From Pantoea allii (GTDB lineage Bacteria > Pseudomonadota > Gammaproteobacteria > Enterobacterales > Enterobacteriaceae), in NCBI RefSeq assembly GCF_002307475.1, contig NZ_NTMH01000024.1, forward strand, positions 22,566 through 86,565: 64,000 bases of DNA. The letters are read 5' to 3'. Below the pieces are notes generated by a model. It did not search any database. It worked only from the letters and a program-made list of their open reading frames with translations, and had not been told where the DNA came from. Positions within the stretch are counted from its first letter, which is position 1. Each line of letters starts with the position of its first letter. Both the position numbers and the translations under genes were made by a program. Positions 28,156 to 35,815 of this stretch are shown one piece after another.

Positions 28156-28182
28156 AACTGTCAGGGCAATATTTTGACAGTT
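28156..28182. promoter_or_regulatory. Operator-like inverted repeat upstream of the minus-strand genes
   Basis: AACTGTCA (28156-28163) and TGACAGTT (28175-28182) form a perfect 8-bp inverted repeat with an 11-bp AT-rich centre, about 55-80 bp before the ATG of the 213-aa gene. A related CTGACAGG lies at about 28130. On the minus strand TTGCCC and TAATGT with 17-bp spacing lie across it, a weak sigma-70 promoter match. A repressor site is likely. Confidence 0.45.
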
Positions 28183-28600
28183 CATGCAGTCCTGAAACCA
28201 GGCTGTCATCGGTACATAACCTTTCAAAAAAAACCTACGGGCATCGACACCCCATTCCCGGCCTGAGTGTGCGCTGCACCGCCATGCGCGTGTATTCAGG
28301 TCAATTGAGGACTGCAGGTGATTTTGAGAATAGTCTGGATCGAGGGCGGTTTATTTTTAACCATCCGACACCTTAAAACCCTATTAAATGCTGGATTTAG
28401 CCGGTTGCTGCGGGTATGCTTTTCTGACTTCGCCGGGCGGCGATCTATTCAGATCCTTATCAGAATACTGTGGTGGTTGATGATAGGGATGAGCGAAACC
28501 TGTGGCCGGACATGCGCGGTACGGGGAAAGATTTATCCGGATGGGACGTATCCGTTAAAACGTCCAGGGTACAGAGAACGACAATTGCCGGACTCTGAAT
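28183..28600. other. Non-coding region upstream of the RepA copy-control locus
   Basis: About 420 bp with no supported gene. One plus-strand frame stays open at 28318-28680, but its product is not protein-like and it overlaps the antisense RNA. The repA mRNA promoter is expected here; I do not see a clear consensus match. Confidence 0.4.
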
Positions 28601-28602
28601 GC

Positions 28603-28676
28603 AAAAACCCCCCGAAACTGTTATCAACTTGGCGGAAGAGACAGAATCAGGGGGTCCAAAAGCAGGCGCAGCGCCT
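28603..28676 (-). ncRNA. Antisense copy-control RNA (RNAI/CopA type) of the RepA replicon
   Basis: A minus-strand promoter is visible: TTGTCT, a 16-bp spacer and a perfect TATAAT (complement of 28684-28689). Transcription from about 28676 would give an RNA of about 75 nt ending in a GC stem (GACCCCC... with GGGGGG) followed by TTTTTG, an intrinsic terminator. The stem is interrupted as in known Inc RNAs and its apical loop contains CCGCCAAG. The complementary loop in the repA mRNA is TTGGCGG (28629-28635), the loop class used by IncI/B/L/M-type replicons. It should inhibit repA expression and set copy number and incompatibility. Confidence 0.7.
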
Positions 28677-28739
28677 GTGAAGGATTATAACGCATGCATT
28701 TCATAAGACAAGCCCTGCCCGCCATAAGTCCGGGACAGG

Positions 28740-29078
28740 GTGAATGACCAGATTTTAATCGGGTTAAACTGCCCGACCCCGTATGAAGCCAGACGTTGCA
28801 GCAGTGACCATTCTGCTGCCGGCATTTGCCCCCCGACCGGGTGTGGCCTGGCTCCTGTTACGTTGCTGAAGTCTGTTTTCCGGCTGAACTGGCCGGCAAT
28901 ACCTCTTCACATCAAAACTCTGTTGTTCGCGCGTGACACCCGCAGTAATGACGGTGGGCTTCCCCGCGTCTTTTTTCCGGCTTTCCTGCTTACACGTCAG
29001 GTTGTCAGTGAAGACCGGCGACATACCTGTGGCCAGAGAACAAAGCGGCCTCAGTCTGACAGGGAGGCGCTGTCATGA
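28740..29078 (+). CDS. Possible repA leader ORF (translationally coupled)
   Basis: An open frame of 112 codons starts at GTG 28740, directly after the pseudoknot partner CCGCCA (28719-28724) and a purine-rich GGGACAGGG. It ends in TGA overlapping the repA ATG (ATGA at 29075-29078). The sequence has no recognisable domain and its composition is not convincing. Position suggests a leader whose translation couples to repA, as RepY or Tap do in related replicons, but it is much longer than those. It could also be a chance frame. Confidence 0.3.
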   Translation: MNDQILIGLNCPTPYEARRCSSDHSAAGICPPTGCGLAPVTLLKSVFRLNWPAIPLHIKTLLFARDTRSNDGGLPRVFFPAFLLTRQVVSEDRRHTCGQRTKRPQSDREALS

Positions 29079-30094
29079 AACAGGGCAACCCGTCACGGCA
29101 CTGGAGTCAGCTCAGCACCGAAGAACAGGTACGTTTCTGGCAGGGCGTTGATGCCGGTGAAACGGCATCGTTTCTCGTTCCCGCCGAACCGCGTAAAACC
29201 CGCCGCGTCAGGGGCGAACACTCCACTCGGGCGAAATGCGAAAATCCGCAATGGTTCCGGCCGGCGCGCTATAAGCCGGTAGGTGGCCAGATCGGCTACC
29301 TTTACAACCGGCTGGTGAAAACCGATCCGGAAACCGGCCTCAGCGAGCTGCGAATGCGAGTGTCGCTGCACCCTTACTACATGATGAACCGCCAGAAGGC
29401 GGGGCGTAAAAACCATTTCAAACCGGAAAAAGCCCGGCTGCTGGACTGCACCTGGCCGGTTCTGATCAGTTTCTGCGACAAAGGCAAACATTCTGTCGGC
29501 ATGTGCACGTCGCGGCTGGCTTATGAGGTCAGTCCGAAAGACGAACAAGGAAACGTCATTCCGGAGACGGCCGTCACGGTGAGCCGTATGTCCCGCCTGA
29601 TTAGCGAACAGGTCCGGTATGGCGTGCTCGCGGTGTCCGAAGAAAAAATGTGGGACCGCGAGTCCGGGCAGTGGCTGCCGAAGTACGTCTGGATAACCGA
29701 TGCCGGTTTCCGGATGCTGGGCGCGGACATGGCCAGACTGGCCAAAGAGCAGGAAAAGGCGCTGCGCAGGAGCGAGGAACGCCGGCAGATGATAGCGGAA
29801 GGGCTGATGCGGGAGGATGAAGACATCTCGCCACAGGCCGCCCGACGTCGCTGGTACGATCGCAAGAGGAGCGAGTCGCTGAAGTACCGCCGCCAGCAGG
29901 GGGCGATGCGCAAGCGGGCCAACCGTCTGAGCAACCATCCTCGCGATGTGCAGGTGTTTGAGATGATGAAACACCTGCGTAAAACGCTGCCCGCAGGCGA
30001 GCTGCTGTACTGCACGGATGACCGTCTTGAGAAGCTGGCCATCCGGCAACTCTTCCAGATGCAGCTGTTTGAGACACACGACACCCGCGTCTGA
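29075..30094 (+). CDS. repA: RepA, plasmid replication initiator (IncFII/IncL-M/IncI superfamily)
   Basis: 339 aa. ATG 29075 is preceded by AGGGAGG at 8-bp spacing, and an in-frame stop lies at 29057-29059, so the start is firm. A conserved-looking core includes ARYKPVGGQIGYLYNRL, a probable winged-helix region (TAVTVSRMSRLISEQVRYGVLAV) and WITDAGFRMLGADMARL, followed by a very basic helical segment (about 225-290). This matches the RepA family that binds oriR and loads replication proteins. The antisense RNA upstream and the DnaA box 159 bp downstream support this. Exact Inc group not determinable by eye. Confidence 0.8.
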   Translation: MKQGNPSRHWSQLSTEEQVRFWQGVDAGETASFLVPAEPRKTRRVRGEHSTRAKCENPQWFRPARYKPVGGQIGYLYNRLVKTDPETGLSELRMRVSLHPYYMMNRQKAGRKNHFKPEKARLLDCTWPVLISFCDKGKHSVGMCTSRLAYEVSPKDEQGNVIPETAVTVSRMSRLISEQVRYGVLAVSEEKMWDRESGQWLPKYVWITDAGFRMLGADMARLAKEQEKALRRSEERRQMIAEGLMREDEDISPQAARRRWYDRKRSESLKYRRQQGAMRKRANRLSNHPRDVQVFEMMKHLRKTLPAGELLYCTDDRLEKLAIRQLFQMQLFETHDTRV

Positions 30095-30239
30095 CGCTTA
30101 ACACCTGACATACAGACCATGCCCCTTAACCGGGGCTTTTGCCGTGGTTTTTTTTCAGGCTCCGGCCACGTCTTCGCTACTATTCCCGTTTCATGCCGGC
30201 CGCGACGTCGTTCATGCGCCGGCAGCGCGCGCAAAACCC

Positions 30240-30400
30240 CGTCGTCGTCTTTTTATCCACAAAAATCCGCAACGGGATAACCTCAGAAAGCAGCAAACGG
30301 ATATCCGATAATTTGCAAAACAGTCTTAAACACTGTTTTAAGGTCTTCCGATAAAGCCGGAATGATCTCTGTCACCCGCGAGATTGTGGATAAGTGGAAA
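30240..30400. other. Probable origin of replication (oriR) of the RepA replicon
   Basis: Two perfect DnaA boxes flank the region: TTATCCACA at 30253-30261 and the inverted TGTGGATAA at 30385-30393. The 120 bp between them is AT-rich (about 30290-30350) and contains the palindromic AAACAGTCTTAAACACTGTTT. Location directly downstream of repA is the usual one for this replicon class. Confidence 0.65.
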
Positions 30401-30982
30401 AGGCCTTCGCTCGCAGCGGCCGCGCCGCTCAGATTCAGGAGTAGCTCCCGCTGACGCGGGCCCCAAATACAAGTATTTTAGTTACAGCATACATTAGTTC
30501 ACTGTAAACAGCAGAACGCGCAGTCCTGAACCATAAGTGCCCCTCCAAGCAGGGACCGGAGCCGGACCTGATAACCCATCGCCCCCACTGACCAGCCGCC
30601 CCCGCCCGGCCCTTCGGGCCGGAACAGGCGTGGCTGATTAATGGGTGTTGTAACTAATGGCTCTGATGTTGCTTTGAGTAGTCTCGCTTCAGGGTACAGT
30701 GAACACGCCCGTAAGCGGCCCTAACGGCCCGCTGACGCGGAGATACGCCCCGACTGCGGCTACGCCTTGTCGTGACCACTCCGACGGCGTACAGTGGCTT
30801 TCGTGCGGCGGAAAGCGGGTTTGGCTTTGCAGGACGAAGTGCCCGACAGGCAGAATCTATCAAACCGTAACCGGCTTCGCCGGGCTACCGGCGCCATGTG
30901 GCCAGTTTCCCCTGGCGGGCATCAGCTGGCGCCTTCATGCGCTTTCGCGCATAACTAACTGAGACACTGCAGGAGATATCCA
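30401..30982. other. GC-rich, probably structured non-coding region after oriR
   Basis: About 580 bp. The notable hairpin CCGGCCC-TTC-GGGCCGG lies near 30606-30622. Further short inverted repeats, including GCGGCCCTAACGGCCCGC (30716-30733) and CGGCTTCGCCGG (30870-30881), recur to 30960. An 87-codon frame at 30699-30962 is open but lacks a ribosome site and looks like a by-product of the structured DNA. Single-strand initiation (primase) signals are common at this place in related plasmids; that is inference. Confidence 0.4.
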
Positions 30983-31204
30983 ATGCAGAACGTTGATGAT
31001 GACGCAGTTCAGGCTACTTACCGGGAAGCGTGCAGACTCACCGGCATGGTTTGTCTGAGGAAAGCGAGTGATGGCGACGTAATCAGCCGCGAAGAAATCA
31101 AACGTGATCTTATACTTTTGTTAAGGGCACGTCTGGGACGAAGTGATCAGGTTGAACCCGCTCTCATGTTTGCCATCGAGCAGCTGATGGAGCCGCCGCA
31201 GTAA
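30983..31204 (+). CDS. Small protein, possibly YmgB/AriR-like
   Basis: 73 aa with an excellent ribosome site (GCAGGAGATATCC before ATG). Predicted all-helical: an N-terminal helix with YREACRLTG, then ISREEIKRDLILLLRARL and a C-terminal helix VEPALMFAIEQLM. The helix-loop-helix layout with the (S/T)REEI motif recalls YmgB/AriR small regulators of biofilm and acid resistance, but the match is weak. It sits between the two replicons, just before the RepFIB iterons. Confidence 0.5.
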   Translation: MQNVDDDAVQATYREACRLTGMVCLRKASDGDVISREEIKRDLILLLRARLGRSDQVEPALMFAIEQLMEPPQ

Positions 31205-31260
31205 GCTTGCTAGTAAATATGGCCAGTAACCTTTTATGTTTCTCTTACTCAGGTTTACTT

Positions 31261-31445
31261 AAAGGTAGTTACTTCCATGTAAAGGTATCTACTTGCATGA
31301 TAAAAACCAGCTGGCATATAGGAAGGTATCTACTTTCATGTAAAACAGAGCGTTAATTCACTCTTTTACATGAAAGTGGATACCTTTTAACGTCCTTTGG
31401 CTGCACAGCATTCAAACATCGGGTGTTTTACATGTAAGTAGAGAC
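31261..31445. repeat. RepB iterons downstream of repB
   Basis: Three direct copies of (A/G)AAGGTANNTACTTNCATG at 31261-31279, 31281-31299 and 31322-31340, one inverted copy at 31369-31387 and a decayed inverted copy near 31431-31445. They are the same sequence as the iterons on the other side of repB in opposite orientation. In RepFIB replicons the flanking iteron sets take part in incompatibility and copy control. Confidence 0.85.
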
Positions 31446-31468
31446 TAAACATGTATGTCAGCATGATC

Positions 31469-32347
31469 TCACTGAGAAATTTGTAGCTTTGGTGACCGGC
31501 TGAAAATAACAAACTGAATCTCTCGTCCCTTTTTCAATTCTGAAAAATTGATATAGCCAATCCTTTCAAGATCAGCCATTGCACGTCTGATGATTGAATT
31601 CTGCAGCTTTACAGGGGAACCCATAGCGAGTCTCTCTCGCAAACGTTTCATGGATATGTAAAGCGTCCCTGAAGGCATACTTTCAAAGTAGATATACAAA
31701 GATTGCGCAGCTTCTTTTCGTGATAGTTCAGAAAGGGCTTTGAGGCCTAAAAGAACCTTATGATCATAGCGATAAAGCTCCCAAAGATTCTTATCAGCTG
31801 TGATTTCGACAGTATCAGTATTCATATTCAGTACAGCGCTTTGTACCAAATGTGAAAACATGGATTTCTTACCGTCTTTGCTACTGAACGCCAGTGTGAC
31901 ACTGGATATGTTGAACAATGAATCATGAAGTCGTTTACGTGAACGAGCATTGAGATCAGAAGATTTGATACCACACATTTTTGCAAACTCAGTGAACGGT
32001 AAACGTATAGTCTCGGCACTATAGCCGTAGGTAGAAAATGCCATTATTATCCCTAACCATGTCTTAAAATCTGTAGACATGCTTAGTTTCGCGCCCTGAA
32101 TTTTTATATCCGTATACCCTTCTCTCTGCGCAACTTCCAAGCTGGATAGTTCATCAGACGCATCTATCAAAAAGTCCCGTTTTCCCTTTTCCTTAGGAGC
32201 AACCGGTGTGAAAACGCTAAGCCTCAGTAAAGCCACGGGTTGCACAGTCTTACTACTGTTTGGCTCCAGTAGATAAACTGTGTCTGAGTCTTTTCTAACA
32301 ATGGCAAACGGGTTGCTTATATCAATGATATTATTATCTTTTTTCAT
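31469..32347 (-). CDS. repB: RepB, RepFIB-type replication initiator
   Basis: 292 aa. Conserved family landmarks of RepFIB/Rep_3-type initiators: KTVQPVALLRLSVFTP, SMSTDFKTWLGIIMAFS, LPFTEFAKMCGI, SHLVQSAVLN, LWELYRYDHKVLLGLKAL and SIIRRAMADLERIGYI. These form two winged-helix domains; the second helix-turn-helix is near 235-270. It binds the iterons on both sides of the gene (31261-31445 and 32381-32484). The minus-strand ATG at 32347 lies about 35 bp from the nearest upstream iteron, so autoregulation is likely. The gene is noticeably AT-richer than repA, so the two replicons probably have different origins. Confidence 0.92.
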   Translation of the reverse strand: MKKDNNIIDISNPFAIVRKDSDTVYLLEPNSSKTVQPVALLRLSVFTPVAPKEKGKRDFLIDASDELSSLEVAQREGYTDIKIQGAKLSMSTDFKTWLGIIMAFSTYGYSAETIRLPFTEFAKMCGIKSSDLNARSRKRLHDSLFNISSVTLAFSSKDGKKSMFSHLVQSAVLNMNTDTVEITADKNLWELYRYDHKVLLGLKALSELSRKEAAQSLYIYFESMPSGTLYISMKRLRERLAMGSPVKLQNSIIRRAMADLERIGYINFSELKKGREIQFVIFSRSPKLQISQ

Positions 32348-32710
32348 AATTTTAATTTTCTAAAAGCAAAAGGGGGATTACATGAAAGTGAATACCTTTG
32401 TCGCATGAAATTAAATACCTTTCACATGAATGTAAATACCTTTTTCATGCTAGTAGATACCTTTTGCATGAAAGTAGATACCTTAAAAGCATTTAATATC
32501 ATATAAATCAATTATTTATACTATTGGTGATCTTTAATGATCTCCATATGATCTTTATAGAACTTAAAAGAATTGATCTATCCAATTAATATGTGGATAA
32601 GTGGCTTCCTAACGCGCCTCCGGCTTGTTCAACGAAAATCGCACACGCAAAAAATTTGCGAATGCGATTCCCGTTTTCGGTAAAGGCCTGCTCAGAAGCG
32701 TTTAGTTTGA
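32348..32710. other. RepFIB origin region
   Basis: This stretch combines five iterons (32381-32484), a very AT-rich segment (about 32490-32590) with three GATCTTTA/GATCTCCA-like motifs, and an inverted DnaA box TGTGGATAA at 32592-32600. Together these make a standard iteron origin served by repB. No gene seen; an open frame at 32593-32871 runs across the hha-like gene and is rejected. Confidence 0.75.
32381..32484 (+). repeat. Five RepB iterons upstream of repB
   Basis: CATGAAAGTGAATACCTT-type units start at 32381, 32404, 32425, 32446 and 32467, a spacing of about 21 bp (two helical turns), so bound RepB molecules line up on one face. The variable middle differs (AAAGTGA, AAATTAA, AATGTAA, CTAGTAG, AAAGTAG). 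Confidence 0.9.
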
Positions 32711-32914
32711 TCAGTTTACTAATCTCCAGACATGAACCGGCACGCGGTCAAACAGCTTGCCCACTGTCAGTTCGGCTTTACGGTGATCGTATGCTGAGGT
32801 CATGGCATAGTCTTCTTTTGGATCGCCTTCGTATTTCAGGTGTTCGTACACGGTCTCCAGCGTGTCCATAGGGCGACAGCGCCTGAATCTCATTAACCAG
32901 TCTGTTTTTGTCAT
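32711..32914 (-). CDS. hha: Hha/YmoA-family nucleoid-associated regulator
   Basis: 67 aa. MTKTDWLMRFRRCRPMDTLE and DHRKAELTVGKLFDRVPVHVW follow Hha (72 aa) closely, including the conserved charged residues and the Trp near the C-terminus. Hha proteins bind H-NS and extend silencing of AT-rich and horizontally acquired genes; plasmid copies such as RmoA of R100 also affect transfer. The ribosome site is AAGG before ATG 32914. A longer minus-strand frame overlaps its 5' part but is not the same gene. Confidence 0.9.
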   Translation of the reverse strand: MTKTDWLMRFRRCRPMDTLETVYEHLKYEGDPKEDYAMTSAYDHRKAELTVGKLFDRVPVHVWRLVN

Positions 32915-33644
32915 ACCTTGCCTTAAATAAGTGAGCGGTCATGGCACGGGATTTGCCATAAACCAGGAGAATTTTGATGAGTGAAATAACTGCAACGTTT
33001 AAAATGATCCGTGACGCAGACAAACGAGAACAGGCCTGATTTGTTAAATCCTGGGAGCATTTGTTAAATCCTGGAAATGACAGGAGGGGATTCGCCTTAA
33101 CATGAAACCGCATACTGTTGATTCTTCGATTTTCAGTCTTGTGCGTTACGATGCAACCAGTGACCTTCCCGAACTGGAGTATATTAACGGAAGCAGTCGC
33201 CGCTGGCTGAGCGTTCCGGTCAGAGTTTTCCACTCCTTCTGCAGGGCCAGAGACCCTGATGCCTGCTTCCGGAGCTGTATCGACGGACACTACACTTCCC
33301 TGCGCGGGGTGCTGACTTTCTGAGAGGGATTCAGGTTCACTTTTTGCGCTCAGTTCAGCCATCATCCTCGCATAGTCTTCGTAGTGAGTTTCTGCCTCTG
33401 TCCGTATACGGTTGAAGGAATATGAGAACCGGTGCTGGTATCCGCAGCGCTTTTCCCGGGCGGCCTGCATCAGCGTCTGCTGGACCCACAACCAGAAAGC
33501 ACGCCCTCTGTCTGAAGGGACCGGGTATCCGGCCTTTTTCATGATCTTACGTGCAACGCTTTCGCTCCAGCCATTTATCAGCGACAGTGCACCATTAATA
33601 TCACCACGTGATGTCAGTAAATTAATTTCATGAAACTGGTTCAT
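32778..33644 (-). CDS. Unknown protein, probably with a disrupted 3' end
   Basis: ATG 33644 follows an excellent GGGGAGG. The first about 180 codons look genuine (MNQFHEINLLTSRGDINGA, RAFWLWVQQTLMQAAREKR, an acidic Ser/Glu-rich stretch), but no family is recognised. After about codon 185 (near 33090) the product loses protein character and then runs 137 bp into hha in another frame. Two 16-bp direct repeats (33039-33074) lie exactly there, so I infer a deletion or recombination that removed the original end. The full open frame is 288 codons from this start. Confidence 0.4.
   Translation of the reverse strand: MNQFHEINLLTSRGDINGALSLINGWSESVARKIMKKAGYPVPSDRGRAFWLWVQQTLMQAAREKRCGYQHRFSYSFNRIRTEAETHYEDYARMMAELSAKSEPESLSESQHPAQGSVVSVDTAPEAGIRVSGPAEGVENSDRNAQPAATASVNILQFGKVTGCIVTHKTENRRINSMRFHVKANPLLSFPGFNKCSQDLTNQACSRLSASRIILNVAVISLIKILLVYGKSRAMTAHLFKARYDKNRLVNEIQALSPYGHAGDRVRTPEIRRRSKRRLCHDLSIRSP
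33039..33074. repeat. Two 16-bp direct repeats
   Basis: ATTTGTTAAATCCTGG at 33039-33054 and again at 33059-33074, a 20-bp period. A 20-codon frame with a good ribosome site (32977-33039, MSEITATFK start) ends in the first copy, so this is a likely junction of truncated genes. Confidence 0.6.
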
Positions 33645-33810
33645 ATTAACCTCCCCGTATCTGTTGTTCGGATTATCGGAACGGGGATTCATTACTTCAG
33701 TCGGTAATTGTTAGAGGTTATTAAAATTATTTAAATTTGAAAAGATATTGTTTATTTGTTGATCGCATCAGATGTATTATTAATCTTTAATTAAACAGGG
33801 TGAATAAAAA

Positions 33811-34328
33811 ATGAAAAAACAAAATCTTTCTGTCTTATTATTTTTACACTGCCTTTTTTTTCCTGTTCCGGAACTGACCTGCAGGCGGGTTTTTCACCGG
33901 GCGGTACTGCTCAGGAACTCATCATCGACTTCATACGCTCAGCTACGGGTTCTGCTGACGTGGCTGCGGACGAATTTACCAGTGAGCCTGTGGCAGAGGC
34001 GCTTGTACAGCTCTCACGGCGCGGCGTACCTGTAAGAGTGGTGGCCGACGAAAAGAAAAGTCATGACCGCTGGTCGCTGGTTAATGAGCTGGCCTGTTCA
34101 GGTATCCAGGTCAGAACAGACGCGCAGTACAGTATTATGCATAACAAATTTATCGTGACAGGAAATAACGGCGTGCAGACGGGCTCTTTTAATTACACCT
34201 CGTCGGCGGAAAAGCGTAATGCCGAAAATTCGCTGGTTGTCAGAGACAGTTTGTCAGTGAGTAAGCAGTATCAGGATTAATTTAACCGGCTCTGGGCGGA
34301 ATCATCGCCTGTACAGTGCAGCCGTTAA
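33811..34328 (+). pseudogene. nuc: Broken nuc-like phospholipase D-superfamily endonuclease
   Basis: Two lesions are visible. The signal-peptide part begins at ATG 33811 (MKKQNLSVLLFLHCLFF), but the frame is lost in a T8 run at about 33854-33861. The rest (GFSPGGTAQELIIDFIRSA..., VPVRVVADE, IMHNKFIVTGNNGVQTGSFN, SSAEKRNAEN) continues in another frame; one added T would join them. A TAA at 34278-34280 then interrupts before FNRLWAESSP and the natural stop at 34326-34328. The HKD-type motif IMHNKF...GSFN is intact. Nuc is a periplasmic nuclease common on IncN-like and other conjugative plasmids. Confidence 0.8.
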
Positions 34329-34367
34329 TAAAAATATAATTAATATTGCCGGTACGGTGGGCTGTAT

Positions 34368-35672
34368 ATGACGAAGAAAAAATTTTATCCGGTTTACTTC
34401 ACCGGTCAGCGGGGCCGGCAGGAGGCGTCTGAAGCTTTTCAGCAGAACGAAACGCCTGTGTGGCAGCGCTGGCTGAAGCATGCCCGCGACAACAAAAAGA
34501 CCACGGTGGTCACCTGCAGCTGCCTGCCGGCAGAGAGCGACCCCGTAAAACGCCGCCTGAAGGTGCATTACTCTCAGGAGACTGAACGATGCTGGCTCTC
34601 TTCATATGCATTTACCGGCAATGAACACAAGCCGGACTGCCGTTTTTACTCTGTGTGGTCAGACGAACGGCAGGCCGAGATTTATCAGGGGGATGCGGTC
34701 CGCACCGCTGCGGACGGCACCATCGTGGTCAGGCTGCCCACTGGCCTGCAGAAAAAGACACCGACAGAGTTAAAACCGGCAGAAGACGTGTCCGGTGATG
34801 AACCGGTTAAGCGTAAGCGCCGTCCCTCGATGCGTCTGCTGGGCCTGCTTCACCTGCTGTGGGAACAGTCCGGTATCAATGTCTGGCACCCGGCTTTCGA
34901 CAAAAAGAAACGCACGCCCGGCTGGGTGAGCTGGCGCCTCCAGCAGACGGCGGGCCGGATACGCGTCGGCCGCGTGCCACTGGAGGAGTCGCTGCTGCTC
35001 ATGGCCACCAAGGGCACGCCGCAGGTTATTTCAAACTGGGAACACCTGAGAGTAGCCGAAAAGAACAAACGGCGGCTCATCGTGGTGTCCGTGCTGGCCA
35101 GCTGGAATGAGGCTGCTGAAGCACGGCTGCAGACCACGCTGCCGCTGGGCCTGTTTTTCGGATTCCCTGACCTGGTGCTGCCGGAGGACGTGCGCCTGCG
35201 CCTGGAGAGGAGCTTTGGCCGCGAGCTGGGCGACTGGCGCCGGGGCATGAAGGTCGTGGTCATCGCGGAAAAGGAGCCGCCCGAAACGACGTTCAGGCAC
35301 GTAGACGGGCGCAACCGGCCGTCCAGCTGCAGTGCTGTCATCGACGTGGCGCTGATGACGGTCAGCCCGCGCTTTATTCCGCTGGATTCAGGCTATGAAG
35401 GAATGGTCGAAGACCGGCTCTGGCAGGAAAAACGCGCCTTCATCAAGCCGCTGCGCTACGACGGTGAGGAAAATGTTTTCCCGGATTTCGTGCTGAAGGA
35501 CGTTCCCGGGGTGGATGCGCTGCCTATGGAGGTCTTCGGGATGAACACGCCTGAGTACCTGCTGCGTAAGCAGGAGAAGACCGCCTACTACGACAGGGAA
35601 TATGGTCGGGGAAACTGGTGGTACTGGAATGCTGTCGGTGAGTCTGAAATGCCTGACTTTCCTGCCCGTTGA
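34368..35672 (+). CDS. DUF1173-family protein
   Basis: 434 aa. The start MTKKKFYPVYFTG and the TCSC ... C ... H ... C pattern in the first 85 residues suggest a small zinc-binding module. The rest has repeated Arg/Trp-rich blocks (WEQSGINVWHPAFDKKKRTPGW, GFPDLVLPEDVRLRLERSFG, EKRAFIKPLRYDGEE, DALPMEVFGMNTPEYLLRK). This agrees with DUF1173 proteins, which are found on conjugative and integrative elements and whose function is unknown. High GC, single gene with its own ribosome site. Confidence 0.7.
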   Translation: MTKKKFYPVYFTGQRGRQEASEAFQQNETPVWQRWLKHARDNKKTTVVTCSCLPAESDPVKRRLKVHYSQETERCWLSSYAFTGNEHKPDCRFYSVWSDERQAEIYQGDAVRTAADGTIVVRLPTGLQKKTPTELKPAEDVSGDEPVKRKRRPSMRLLGLLHLLWEQSGINVWHPAFDKKKRTPGWVSWRLQQTAGRIRVGRVPLEESLLLMATKGTPQVISNWEHLRVAEKNKRRLIVVSVLASWNEAAEARLQTTLPLGLFFGFPDLVLPEDVRLRLERSFGRELGDWRRGMKVVVIAEKEPPETTFRHVDGRNRPSSCSAVIDVALMTVSPRFIPLDSGYEGMVEDRLWQEKRAFIKPLRYDGEENVFPDFVLKDVPGVDALPMEVFGMNTPEYLLRKQEKTAYYDREYGRGNWWYWNAVGESEMPDFPAR

Positions 35673-35815
35673 AACGCCTTCACATCTGAATACTGGTGTT
35701 CCGTTTTTGGCGAAGTTGCCGGTTTTAAACTGCGTGTTGACTCACATCCCTGAGCTGGTTATTTTTTGCCGGATATGTCAGCCTTAAGACTTTCTTATGC
35801 AAAGGAAGCAGAAGG

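Noticed and set aside
28318..28680. 120-codon open frame before the RepA replicon
   Set aside because: No ribosome site, basic non-protein-like composition, and it overlaps the antisense RNA and its promoter.
30699..30962. 87-codon open frame after oriR
   Set aside because: No ribosome site; Pro/Gly/Cys-rich composition follows from the hairpin-rich GC-rich DNA. Kept as a structured non-coding region.
32593..32871. 92-codon plus-strand frame
   Set aside because: It is the reverse complement of the hha-like gene and the RepFIB origin; hha is clearly the real gene.
33960..34280. Separate intact nuclease gene starting at GTG 33960
   Set aside because: Homology to the Nuc family continues upstream in this frame to the T-run and downstream past the TAA, so this is the middle of a broken gene.
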